This document shows, piece after piece, positions 16,492 to 26,094 of a stretch of DNA of 64,000 bases. The stretch spans positions 8,436,580-8,500,579 of the forward strand of contig NZ_AP025018.1 in the NCBI RefSeq assembly GCF_019977735.1, in the 5' to 3' direction. The translations under genes and the position numbers were made by a program. A model generated the notes under the pieces. That model did no database searches. It was not told where the DNA came from and saw only the letters and a program-made list of their open reading frames with translations. The DNA is from Calothrix sp. PCC 7716 (lineage in GTDB: Bacteria; Cyanobacteriota; Cyanobacteriia; Cyanobacteriales; Nostocaceae). The number at the start of each line of letters is the position of its first letter. Position 1 is the stretch's first letter.

Positions 16492-17145
16492 TTAAAATTT
16501 CAGATTAGGGAGCGTTGCTTCAAATTCTTCTAGTGCCTGAAGACTTCCAACTTGCCAATTTCTTTCTACAAGTTGAGGGATAAGCTCTGTTATGGGTATT
16601 TGAGGAAAGGTTGGACTGGTTTGACACTTTGTATATTTTTTACCTTGCAGCAAATAAATGGTTAGTTTCCCACTATCATATATCCATACTTCTGGAACTC
16701 CAACTGACTCGTAAGCCTCAATCGTTGTTTTTGAAGTCACATCACTTTCTATTGCTAAATCTGGTGGAGGGTCACTTGGTTCAAGGCGCCTGCGGCCAAT
16801 CATAGCTTGATAGTTCTGGATGTAAAAACAAGCATCTGGTTCTACACCAGCTGCACCCTGGTTTTTAAAAGTAGTGGAACCAAAAGGTTGATAGCGCACA
16901 CGTTTGGCTCTTAATAAAGTTTTAACGATATCAGAAATAAAATCTCTTGGTATTTCATGCTCAGGCAGAGGAACCATAATTTCTAAAGTGCCCTGGTAAT
17001 AAGCTACTCGTGACGTGCGCTTTTGACCTAATTCGTGCAATATAGTTTCAAATTCTTGCCAGGTGACATTAGGGATAGTAACAACGCTACCAGGAGCTAA
17101 ATGCATTTGGCTAATAGGTTTGACGACACTAATGGTTGTAGCCAT
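16492..17145 (-). CDS. Uma2-family (DUF820) putative endonuclease
   Basis: A 217-residue member of the Uma2 family, a restriction-endonuclease-like (PD-(D/E)XK) fold that is massively expanded in cyanobacteria. Visible core elements are the GSTTFK strand, EPDACFYI, and DLAIE with the likely catalytic Asp/Glu, then VPEVWIYD. Activity has rarely been shown for the family. A clear AAAGGAGAT Shine-Dalgarno precedes ATG 17145. It is the gene downstream of the helical-repeat membrane protein on the other side of a 90-bp gap. Confidence 0.85.
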   Translation of the reverse strand: MATTISVVKPISQMHLAPGSVVTIPNVTWQEFETILHELGQKRTSRVAYYQGTLEIMVPLPEHEIPRDFISDIVKTLLRAKRVRYQPFGSTTFKNQGAAGVEPDACFYIQNYQAMIGRRRLEPSDPPPDLAIESDVTSKTTIEAYESVGVPEVWIYDSGKLTIYLLQGKKYTKCQTSPTFPQIPITELIPQLVERNWQVGSLQALEEFEATLPNLKF

Positions 17146-17236
17146 TTAAATATCTCCTTTAAAATATAGTTTAACAATAAAGGGCACAGCGAAATGCCAT
17201 GCCCTTGAGCTTCTAAAAAAGATTAAAAAGAAAGTT

Positions 17237-19342
17237 TTATAATCCGTTTGTAGTAGTATTTTGTGATTGTTCGGTTTGCTGCGGTTCGGGTTGTGGTGGT
17301 TCTGGGTTGAGATATTCACGCCATGTACGTATTTGGTCGCGTGCAGAGCTATGCGCTGCTGTTCCACGTGGAATTAAGCGTGCTGTTTCTATAGCGCGTC
17401 CTAGGTCAGATTCGCTCTGGGTACGGGCAATATCTAATATTTGCTGACTCCACTGGTCAATTGCTGGGTTGACGTCGTTACGTAATAAGCTACTTTCTGG
17501 CACTCTCTTCGCTAAACGAATTGCTTGAGCGAGTGCTTCTGGTGTTCCTTGTAACGCTACTTCCCTTGCTTGCTTCCAGTCTTGACGTGCATTTACTTGT
17601 CCTTGCCAGTCACCTATTGCGGATAAAGCTTCATTTGATAATGCCCTATTTCCTGTTATTTGGTTCGCTGTTTGAATTGCTGCCGATAAATCGCCGCTAC
17701 TAGCCAATTCACGCGCACGGTCTAAATAAGGTTGGTCTTGAGCGCGTTGTATTATTGCTGTCCATTCAGAAATTCGTTTGCGTGCTTCTGGATATAATGC
17801 CCGTCCACGACGAATTTGACTTGCTTCGGTTATTGCTGCTTGTAGTGAACCTGCATCTTGCACCAGCGCTAACTGTTCGGCACGGTCTAAAAATGGACGG
17901 TCTTCAATTGTTTGAATTTGCCCTACCCAACGATTTATTTCTCTACGAGCTTCTCTCGCACGCGGATTACTTGCTGGTACTAATTGTGCCTCAGTTATTG
18001 CCGCTGTTAAATCTGTTATCGTTCCTTGTGTAGCAAGTGTACGTGCTTTGTCTAAACGTGTTACGTCCTGTATTTCTAACTGCCAGCGAGCTATTAAACC
18101 CTGTGCTTTTTGATACACTGCTCTTTCTGGACTGATTTGTTGTGCTTGGGCAATGGCAGCCTCTAAGCCGGACGTAGTACCAATCCAAGCATTACGCTGT
18201 GCTTCGGCAATAGCGATGAAATCTTCAGTTTCTGTTTGTAAGTTAGCATTAGTCGGTATTTGTTGAGCAATCGAAATCGCTTCATCAGCATCTTGACTAT
18301 CAAGCCTTTTCTGGGCAATATCTAGCATTTGGCGCCCAAACAGCGGAATAGCTTCTTGCGCTTTTTGGTACATGTAGCTATCAGCAGTTACCGACTCTGC
18401 TAACTTGATAGCTTTTTTCAAATTATCAATATTACCGTTTTTAGCTAAATCTTCAGCTTTGGCTAACTTCTCACCATCTTCACGAGACTTAGCAATTAGG
18501 TTATTTAATTGCTGATACTTGGTTGTTTGCCAAAACTTATTGTTTACGCGCAGCAAGCGAGAAGCATCCATAAACGCTTGTTGCCAGCGCGCGTTACGCA
18601 TTCCTTCTTCAGCTTGTTTGTAGATTTCTTCGCCTTTTGACCAAATCGAACGCCATTGCTCGATTTTATCTTTAACGATTTTGGACGCTGGCATGTCAGA
18701 TGGAATACGGTTAGCAGTGGCAATAGCTTCATCCAATTTGCCTTCCTGAAAGCTAGTGTCCGCTAATCGTAAAACATCCCGCGACCATTCTTCAAGATAA
18801 CGGTCTACCTCAGCACGTAAGGGATGGTTGGATGGCAATTGCTTAACAAGGTTAATAGCTTGCAGCAAATCTTCTACATTGTTTTTGGAGGCTGCCACTT
18901 GAGCGCAGTGTAAACGTACCGAAGCACTCGCGAGGGGCCAAAAAATTGATGGACAGTTGGGCGCAGCAGGCAGTTTCAACAGTATTGCCATAGACATAAA
19001 AGCTATAGTACCTGGTACAAAAGCCAACAAACCAGTCCATAGCACCCAACTTTTTGTCCAACGCGGCAATTTCCACTCTGTAGATGATGCTGCCTCTTTG
19101 AGCAACTGACCGTCAGTTTCGAGGCGGGAATCTTCCCCGCGCTTTGGTTGACGTGATGGTGTCACTTGTTTGGATTTACTTGCTTGTTGCTGCTTCACAG
19201 ACTTTGACGTTGAATTTGTACCTGGGACATTTGACGCTTTTTGGTCAGAGGGTTGCCGTTGCCGGGATAGTTGGGTCATGTTTTCTGACTCGTTTCCTGT
19301 GGTACGCGACCAACTTTCTGGAATATCCCGTTCTGTCGTCAT
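17237..19342 (-). CDS. Large membrane protein with TPR-like helical repeats
   Basis: A 701-residue protein. Residues 1-90 are polar and disordered (rich in Ser, Gln, Lys). A hydrophobic segment follows at about 97-125 (WVLWTGLLAFVPGTIAFM). The rest consists of about twelve helical repeats of roughly 40 residues with a pattern A..LA..G.L..AI..A..I...Y..A...I..W. This resembles Sel1/TPR-type solenoids. The C-terminus is Pro/Gln-rich. Related proteins are often annotated vaguely in cyanobacteria; the function is unknown but a protein-binding scaffold outside or along the membrane is plausible. It stands alone between Uma2 and Hsp33. Confidence 0.75.
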   Translation of the reverse strand: MTTERDIPESWSRTTGNESENMTQLSRQRQPSDQKASNVPGTNSTSKSVKQQQASKSKQVTPSRQPKRGEDSRLETDGQLLKEAASSTEWKLPRWTKSWVLWTGLLAFVPGTIAFMSMAILLKLPAAPNCPSIFWPLASASVRLHCAQVAASKNNVEDLLQAINLVKQLPSNHPLRAEVDRYLEEWSRDVLRLADTSFQEGKLDEAIATANRIPSDMPASKIVKDKIEQWRSIWSKGEEIYKQAEEGMRNARWQQAFMDASRLLRVNNKFWQTTKYQQLNNLIAKSREDGEKLAKAEDLAKNGNIDNLKKAIKLAESVTADSYMYQKAQEAIPLFGRQMLDIAQKRLDSQDADEAISIAQQIPTNANLQTETEDFIAIAEAQRNAWIGTTSGLEAAIAQAQQISPERAVYQKAQGLIARWQLEIQDVTRLDKARTLATQGTITDLTAAITEAQLVPASNPRAREARREINRWVGQIQTIEDRPFLDRAEQLALVQDAGSLQAAITEASQIRRGRALYPEARKRISEWTAIIQRAQDQPYLDRARELASSGDLSAAIQTANQITGNRALSNEALSAIGDWQGQVNARQDWKQAREVALQGTPEALAQAIRLAKRVPESSLLRNDVNPAIDQWSQQILDIARTQSESDLGRAIETARLIPRGTAAHSSARDQIRTWREYLNPEPPQPEPQQTEQSQNTTTNGL

Positions 19343-19498
19343 TGCTCACACCATAGTAATTTTACAGCGATTCGTCTTAATAACGAAACTTGCGTTGTTG
19401 CCATAGTAACTTCCCCGTTGAGAAAAAGCTAGCTTCTGCACCATCTTTTATCCACAGATATCATGAAGATACATTTTTTACAGTCCTATTTTATACCT

Positions 19499-20401
19499 TT
19501 ACGAAGCAGATGATTCAGCTTGCAAATCATTGATTACACTTGCCAAGTCGTCACTACTTGCTTGGTATACTGTGCCGCAAAACTCACACGTAACCTCGGC
19601 GCCATTGTCTTTAACAATCATGTCCTCCAATTCAGTTTCCCCTAACAATTTTAAGGCGCCAAGCACCCTTTCAAACGAGCAACCGCAGTGGAAGCGAAGC
19701 ATTTGGGTTTCAGGAAAAATATTTAGTCCCATATCTCCCAGCAAATCCTGAAAGATTTCGGGCAAAGTTTTACCAGCTTGCAGCAATGGCGTAAACTCTC
19801 TAAGCGCCATCATTCGCGACTCTAAAGTTTCTACCAGTGCTTCATCGCGCGCAGCTTTTGGCAAAACCTGTACAAGCAATCCTCCTGATGCTGTAACTCC
19901 ACTCGATTCTACAAACACACCTACCATTAATCCGGAAGGGGTTTGCTCGGAAGTTACCAAATAATGAGCAACATCTTCGCCGATTTCTCCTGATACTAGT
20001 TCCACAGTACTCGAATAAGGATACCCAAATCCAATATCTCGCACAACATAAAGAAAACCTTTACCAACGGCGCCACCCACATCTAATTTTCCTCTAGGGT
20101 TGGGAGGTAATTCTACATCAGGATTATTTACGTACCCTCGCACCGTACCATCTAAACCAGCATCAACTAACAAACCACCTAAAGGCCCATCACCTCTAAT
20201 TCTCAAATTTACGCGCGACCCAGGTCGTTTCATACTCGAAGCCATCAACAACCCCGCAGTCATCGACCGACCCAATGCTGCCGTCGCTTCTGGTGATAGT
20301 TTGTGGCGCCTGCGCGCTTCATCGGTTAAACGTGTGGTAATAGCACCAACTGCTCTAATTCCCCCATCTGCCGCTGTCGCGCGAATTAATTGGTCTGCCA
20401 T
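19499..20401 (-). CDS. hslO: Redox-regulated chaperonin Hsp33
   Basis: A 300-residue Hsp33. The N-terminal substrate-binding domain is intact, and the C-terminal redox switch has the expected four zinc cysteines in two pairs, HCGCSFERV and CEFCG. The cytosolic chaperone is activated by oxidation when the cysteines form disulfides and release zinc. Length and motifs are standard and no anomaly is visible. It is a single-gene unit divergent from the large NTPase-WD40 gene, with a 218-bp intergenic region between them. Confidence 0.95.
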   Translation of the reverse strand: MADQLIRATAADGGIRAVGAITTRLTDEARRRHKLSPEATAALGRSMTAGLLMASSMKRPGSRVNLRIRGDGPLGGLLVDAGLDGTVRGYVNNPDVELPPNPRGKLDVGGAVGKGFLYVVRDIGFGYPYSSTVELVSGEIGEDVAHYLVTSEQTPSGLMVGVFVESSGVTASGGLLVQVLPKAARDEALVETLESRMMALREFTPLLQAGKTLPEIFQDLLGDMGLNIFPETQMLRFHCGCSFERVLGALKLLGETELEDMIVKDNGAEVTCEFCGTVYQASSDDLASVINDLQAESSAS

Positions 20402-20619
20402 GAAAAACCCTTACATTTCTTAATACACACTGTAACTAATTGTAAAGTCTTAACGGTCAATAGTTAGGTGTGGTTTACCGTTCAACACAAATAATAATTA
20501 CTTAAAAACTAAAAACAATGACTACAAAATATTGAAATTTACGCAAAACTATTGATAAAAAAACATTTTTAAAGTAAATAATATTCCATTAACTTATAAC
20601 TCTTGAGTAGTTAATTTAT

Positions 20620-23600
20620 ATGAACGAATCCCATTATCATCTTGGCGGTAGTTTGGGTCGTGATGCACCCAGTTACGTGGTACGTCAGGCAGATCAAGAA
20701 ATTTACGAAACTTTAAAAGCTGGAAAATTCTGCTACGTCCTCAACTGTCGTCAAATGGGCAAGTCTTCCGTACTAGTGCGTACTAGTTATCGGTTGCAAC
20801 TTGAGGGTTTTAAGTGCGCGTTTTTAGACATGACGCGCGTTGGAAGTCATGAAACAAATTTACAGCAGTGGTATTATGGTATTATTGCAGAACTATGGCG
20901 AGCTTTAGGTCTTTTTGGGCAAGTTAATTTAAAGAATTGGTTAAATGAGCAGGAAAATGTATCTCCTGTTCAAAAATTGAGTAATTTTATTGAAGATGTA
21001 GTTTTAAAAAAAATATCCACGGAAAAGATAACTATATTTATAGATGAAATTGATAGTGTTCTGAGTCTCAATTTTAAAGTTTCTGATTTTTTTGCTTTAA
21101 TTCGCTTTTGCTATAACCAAAGAAGCGTTAATTCGGAATATAACCGTTTAACTTTTGCAATTTTTGGAGTTGCGACACCCTCAGATTTAATTACCGATAA
21201 AAAGCGTACACCCTTCAACATTGGCACCGCAATTGAAATACACGGTTTTTCTTACCATGAAACAGCACCTTTAATCAAGGGATTAATTGGAATTGCTGAA
21301 CCCGAAGAAGGTATGAAAGAGATTTTAGCTTGGACAAGTGGACAACCATTTCTCACACAAAAGTTATGTTACATCATTGGGCAAGAAAAGGGCGCCTCAA
21401 TTAAAGATATAAAAGATATAATCTATAAATGTATTATTCAGAATTGGGAATCGCAAGACGAACCTGAACATTTGCGAACAATACGTGATAGAATTAAGCA
21501 TAATCAGCAGGCTGGTAGAATACTAGGAATTTATCAACAAATATTACAAGAGGCAGCAGTAAAAGTTGATGATAGTCGTGAGCAAATAGAATTAATATTA
21601 TCAGGTTTAGTTGTCAAAGATAAAGGTTTTCTTAAAACCAGGTGTCAAATATACCAAGAAGTATTCAATCTGGAATGGGTCAGACAGCAATTAAGCAATC
21701 TTCGTCCTTATTCTCAAACCTTTGACGCTTGGATTAGTACAAATAAACAAGATACATCACGGCTTTTACGTGGACAAGCTTTAATTGATGCTCAAATATG
21801 GGCACAAGGTAAAAGTTTAAGCGATTTGGATTACCAATTTTTAGCGGCAAGTATGGAATTTGACCGTCAGCAAGCGTCCATCATTTTACAAGCACAGCGT
21901 CTTAAAGAAATTGAAGCACGACTTGTTGAGGAACAAAAAAGACAAGAAAGTGAGAGACGAGTTACTAAGCTACAAAAATTATTACTTTTAGCTGTAAGTG
22001 GCGCCTTTGCAGTGTCTAGTACTTTAGGTATAACAACTTGGTTGCAATATCGTCAATCAGTACAAAATGAAATAAAAGCACTTACAATTTCTGCTGATGC
22101 GATTTTTGCATCGAATCAAGAATTAAATGCGTTGGTAGCAGCAATTAAGGCAAAACGAAAAGCACAACAGCATAGCTATATAGATGCAGGTTTTAAAAAC
22201 CAAGTTGAATCTGTTTTAGAGCGAACGGTTTATGGAGCTAATGAATATAATAAGTTAATTGGACATAAGAGTGGAGTTGCAACGGTAGATATTAGTCCTG
22301 ACAATCAAATTATTGCCACAGGTAGCGCTGATAAAACTATAAAGCTATGGAAGCCAGACGGCGCCTTATTAAAAACCATTAAAGCTCACGACTCTTCAGT
22401 TTGGAAAGTGAGATTTAGTCCAGATGGTAAAATTCTTGCCTCAGCTAGTCTTGATGGTAATATCAAATTATGGAATTTGAACGGGACTTTAATAAAAAAA
22501 TTCAGAGCGCACCAAGGCGCCATTTGGGGTATCGCCTTTAGTCATGATGGTACTCTGCTTGCATCAGCAAGTTCTGATAGAACTATAAAACTTTGGAAGT
22601 TAGATAATAGCTGCCAAGATGTGGACTGTAATATTTCTATTTTAAAAGGTCATAATGCAGCGGTTTCGAGCATTGCCTTTAGTCCAGATGACAGTATGCT
22701 TGCAACTACAAGCTTTGATAGAACAATTAAGCTTTGGGACAGAAATAAAACGAGCGCAATATATAGCGTCTCTAAAACTATTAATGGTCATTCATCTACA
22801 ATTACAGATGTTGCTTTTAGTCCCGACGGTAAAACCATTGCTTCTGCCAGTGAAGATAAAACACTAAAATTATGGCGCTTAGATGGCACTAATATTGGTA
22901 CTCTTAAAGGACATGAAGCTGGTATCTTATCAGTCTCTTTTAGCTATGATGGTCAGATTATCGCTTCTGGTAGTTCAGACAAAACTATTAAACTGTGGAG
23001 ACCCAATGGCATTTTAATTAAGACTTTGAAAAAGCATAACGGTCGGATATTAGATGTTGCAATTAATGCTAAAAATAATGTAGTAGCCTCAGCAAGTATA
23101 GATGGCTCAGTAAGACTATGGAGAATTAATACAGGCTTGTTAACAACTTTCTATAGTCAGAATAATACCGTTTTGCTTCCTGCTTTTAGTCCAGATGGTA
23201 ATATTATTGCTTTTGGAGATGGAGAACAGTCGATTAGCTTGTATAATAAAAATAACACATTGTTAAAAACTATTCAAGGTCAAGGCGCCTCAATAGTCGC
23301 TATTACGTTTAGTCCGGATGGCAACACTATTGCTATTGGAACTGGAGATGGAAGTATAAAACTTTGGGAGTTGGCAATAAATAAATCTTTACGTATGTTA
23401 AAAGCTTTGAAGGCACATGATGCATTAATCTTAACAATAGCATTTAGCTCTGATGGTCAAACCATAGCATCAGGAAGTGATGATAATAGTATTAAGCTGT
23501 GGAAGCGTGATGGTAGTTTGCTTGGTACCCTAGAAGCACATCGTTCGAGAGTCACAACAGTTAAATTTAGTCCAGATGGTAATTTGATTGCCTCAGCTTC

Positions 23601-24129
23601 ATCAGATGGTACAATAGTTCTATGGAAGCGAGACAACGCACGGAAATATAGTATGTATAAAAATATCAAAGCTCATCATGCTCCTGTTTGGGGACTTAGT
23701 TTCTCTCCAAAAGAAAATATAATTGCCTCATCTAGTTTAGACGGAACCATTAAATTTTGGAATATAGATGGCACTATTGCCAAAACTATCAAAGATAATA
23801 AAAGTACCTTCAGCAGAATTGAATTCAGTCCTGATGGTAAGATAATAGCGGCAGCAACTTGGCAAAACACTATCAAACTCTGGAACCGAGATGGAACTTT
23901 ACTGAAAACTCTTACTGGACATGAATCTACGGTTTGGACAGTTGGTTTTAGCCCTGATGCCCATTACCTCATTTCATCAAGTGATGACCAAAAGGCTATT
24001 TTATGGAATGTTAAGCACATTTTAAATTTAGACTTTTTACAACGCGCTTGTAGCTGGGCAGGTGATTATCTTAGAACAAATGCGGAAGTTCAAGAAGACA
24101 GGCGCCTGTGTGATGATATTGGTAAATAA
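20620..24129 (+). CDS. P-loop NTPase (AAA_35-like) with 14 WD40 repeats
   Basis: A 1169-residue protein. Residues 1-330 are an AAA-like/STAND-related NTPase with a short P-loop LNCRQMGKSS (about residues 46-55) and Walker B ITIFIDEID. A charged coiled segment (about 420-450) leads to one hydrophobic segment (about 455-475), then 14 WD40 repeats follow (about 545-1130), enough for two seven-bladed propellers, and a short tail with two Cys. NTPase-WD40 proteins of this type are thought to be switch-like signalling proteins. Two paralogous NTPases with GGDEF-like C-termini lie directly downstream in the same direction, so a functional unit is possible. Confidence 0.88.
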   Translation: MNESHYHLGGSLGRDAPSYVVRQADQEIYETLKAGKFCYVLNCRQMGKSSVLVRTSYRLQLEGFKCAFLDMTRVGSHETNLQQWYYGIIAELWRALGLFGQVNLKNWLNEQENVSPVQKLSNFIEDVVLKKISTEKITIFIDEIDSVLSLNFKVSDFFALIRFCYNQRSVNSEYNRLTFAIFGVATPSDLITDKKRTPFNIGTAIEIHGFSYHETAPLIKGLIGIAEPEEGMKEILAWTSGQPFLTQKLCYIIGQEKGASIKDIKDIIYKCIIQNWESQDEPEHLRTIRDRIKHNQQAGRILGIYQQILQEAAVKVDDSREQIELILSGLVVKDKGFLKTRCQIYQEVFNLEWVRQQLSNLRPYSQTFDAWISTNKQDTSRLLRGQALIDAQIWAQGKSLSDLDYQFLAASMEFDRQQASIILQAQRLKEIEARLVEEQKRQESERRVTKLQKLLLLAVSGAFAVSSTLGITTWLQYRQSVQNEIKALTISADAIFASNQELNALVAAIKAKRKAQQHSYIDAGFKNQVESVLERTVYGANEYNKLIGHKSGVATVDISPDNQIIATGSADKTIKLWKPDGALLKTIKAHDSSVWKVRFSPDGKILASASLDGNIKLWNLNGTLIKKFRAHQGAIWGIAFSHDGTLLASASSDRTIKLWKLDNSCQDVDCNISILKGHNAAVSSIAFSPDDSMLATTSFDRTIKLWDRNKTSAIYSVSKTINGHSSTITDVAFSPDGKTIASASEDKTLKLWRLDGTNIGTLKGHEAGILSVSFSYDGQIIASGSSDKTIKLWRPNGILIKTLKKHNGRILDVAINAKNNVVASASIDGSVRLWRINTGLLTTFYSQNNTVLLPAFSPDGNIIAFGDGEQSISLYNKNNTLLKTIQGQGASIVAITFSPDGNTIAIGTGDGSIKLWELAINKSLRMLKALKAHDALILTIAFSSDGQTIASGSDDNSIKLWKRDGSLLGTLEAHRSRVTTVKFSPDGNLIASASSDGTIVLWKRDNARKYSMYKNIKAHHAPVWGLSFSPKENIIASSSLDGTIKFWNIDGTIAKTIKDNKSTFSRIEFSPDGKIIAAATWQNTIKLWNRDGTLLKTLTGHESTVWTVGFSPDAHYLISSSDDQKAILWNVKHILNLDFLQRACSWAGDYLRTNAEVQEDRRLCDDIGK

Positions 24130-24314
24130 GTATCACCAAACTAATTAGAAGCGCATATTTGTAACAAATATTACTTTAATCAGCTCTATAATATTCTATG
24201 GCAGCAATATAAAGTTTCACTGCCAAACTATGAAAATATTATAAATTACAGTTGTAAAATATATTATCAAACTGTAACATTTGTCATCGATAAGTTTTAT
24301 GTAAACTAACTTTT

Positions 24315-24341
24315 AATACAAACAATACAAACAATACAAAC
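24315..24341 (+). repeat. AATACAAAC nonamer, three copies before a start codon
   Basis: Three perfect copies of AATACAAAC (24315-24323, 24324-24332, 24333-24341) end one base before the ATG of the next gene. No Shine-Dalgarno is present, so copy number would change spacing to whatever the real initiation signal is. Confidence 0.85.
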
Positions 24342-24342
24342 A

Positions 24343-26016
24343 ATGGCCTTAGAGACACCTTGGGAACCTGTACTGCTAAATTCGCCTTTTTACATTAGAC
24401 ATAATCATCTAGAAGAATTGATATATCAAGAAATTCACAAAGATGGAAGTCTTATCCGTATCAAGTCACCACAGAAGACAGGAAAGACGTCTTTGGTACT
24501 TCGCTTGCTAGCTTATGCTAAAACAATTACCTACCACACAGTTAATTTAGATTTTCAATTAGCAGAAGAGAGTATTTTTGTGTCTCTCAATAAGCTTTTG
24601 CTATGGTTTGGCGCCAATGTTAGTCAACAGTTGCATATACCTTCAATGATGAAAGAATACTATGATGAGTTTATTGGGGAAAAGGTAAATTGTACTATAT
24701 ATTTTCAAGAGTATTTGCTAAAGCAAGTAAATAAGCCAGTCGTTTTAGTTTTGAATGAACTCAACCGCTTGTTTGAATATCCTGCTGTTGCTCAAGATTT
24801 TTTAGCTTTACTGCGTTCTTGGTATGAAGAAGCGAAGCATAACGATGGTTTTAAGCAACTTCGCTTTATATTGATATATTCAACGGAAATTTACATTAAT
24901 TTGAACATTAACCAATCTCCTTTCAATGTGGGATTACCTGTCAACTTACCAGAATTTACAGTTGAGCAGATACAGCATCTAGCGAACCTACATGCTTTGA
25001 ACTGGGAAGGCAAGGTTGGAAAGAGTAATGCTTTTGAACTACATGCTTTAGTAGGAGGACATCCTTATTTAATTAGACTTGCGCTTTATGATTTAGCTAT
25101 GCATCCAGATAATAGTTTAAATTATCTCTTAGAACAGGCGCCAACGATTAGCGGTATTTATAGTACTTATTTACGCGGATTGTTAGCTCAAGTGACAAAA
25201 AATCCCGAACTTGCAACTGCACTTCAACAATTGATTAATAACGGTGGTAAAGCTAGATTAAATCATCTTTTAGCTTATAAATTACAAAGTTTAGGGTTAG
25301 TCAATATAAATAATTTAGATTGTACGTTTTCTTGCGAGCTATATAGAAGATACTTTTCTTATCAGAATTTAGCAGAACTAAATGTCTGGCAGTACATGAA
25401 AAATTTACAACAAGACAATCAATATTTAGCACATCTTTCTAATTCAGATTATATCACAACGCTTGGTAATGAGCGCTATTTTGAAACTAGTTTAAATCAG
25501 GTATGGTCAATGGTGGCTGAAGAAGAGGCGCCTTTATCTCTGATATTATTAGATATTGACCATCTCAAAATTTTTAATAAATACAAAGGTTGGGAATTAG
25601 GAAACTCATCGATTCAAAAAGTAGCTAATGTTATTCATGATGTCACCGTTAGCTTTTATACAGTCGGCACATTTACAATTAGAACTGCACGTTTTGGAGG
25701 TGGAGAGTTTGGCATAATCCTTCCTGGAAGAACCCCAGAAATTGCTTTTGACGTTGCCGAAAGTATCCGTAAGCAAGTTATGAATTTAGCAATTACACAC
25801 GATAATTTAGTTATGTCTGGTCTATCTGCTTCGATGTTGACTGTAAGTTTAGGAATTTCATCAACTTTTATTGATGATGATATCTCACCTAATAAATTAA
25901 TCGAAGCAACACGTAATGCACTTTATCAATCAAAGCGAAACGGACGTAATAGTATTTCGGTTAGTACTATTTATAACTGTGGTTTCGATATACCATCAAG
26001 TCAAACCCAATATTAA
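24343..26016 (+). CDS. AAA_35-like NTPase fused to GGDEF-like domain (GGGEF)
   Basis: A 557-residue protein. Residues 1-330 are an AAA-like NTPase domain with P-loop SPQKTGKTS (about 40-48) and a Walker B reading VVLVLNELNRLF, where the usual first acid of DE is Asn. The C-terminal domain (about 385-545) is GGDEF-like: LLDIDHLKIFNKYKG keeps the first metal-binding Asp, but the signature reads FGGGEF rather than GGDEF. Diguanylate cyclase activity is therefore doubtful. The protein has no transmembrane segment. The paralogue 26095-27723 is 78 bp downstream. The pair may sense through the NTPase and signal through the C-terminal domain, but this is inferred only from architecture. Confidence 0.85.
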   Translation: MALETPWEPVLLNSPFYIRHNHLEELIYQEIHKDGSLIRIKSPQKTGKTSLVLRLLAYAKTITYHTVNLDFQLAEESIFVSLNKLLLWFGANVSQQLHIPSMMKEYYDEFIGEKVNCTIYFQEYLLKQVNKPVVLVLNELNRLFEYPAVAQDFLALLRSWYEEAKHNDGFKQLRFILIYSTEIYINLNINQSPFNVGLPVNLPEFTVEQIQHLANLHALNWEGKVGKSNAFELHALVGGHPYLIRLALYDLAMHPDNSLNYLLEQAPTISGIYSTYLRGLLAQVTKNPELATALQQLINNGGKARLNHLLAYKLQSLGLVNINNLDCTFSCELYRRYFSYQNLAELNVWQYMKNLQQDNQYLAHLSNSDYITTLGNERYFETSLNQVWSMVAEEEAPLSLILLDIDHLKIFNKYKGWELGNSSIQKVANVIHDVTVSFYTVGTFTIRTARFGGGEFGIILPGRTPEIAFDVAESIRKQVMNLAITHDNLVMSGLSASMLTVSLGISSTFIDDDISPNKLIEATRNALYQSKRNGRNSISVSTIYNCGFDIPSSQTQY

Positions 26017-26094
26017 AAAATAATTAAAATAAATTGCCGACATTCTACTGATATACTATCATCTGGCTTAAAAATTAAGTGGGTTAGCATTAAC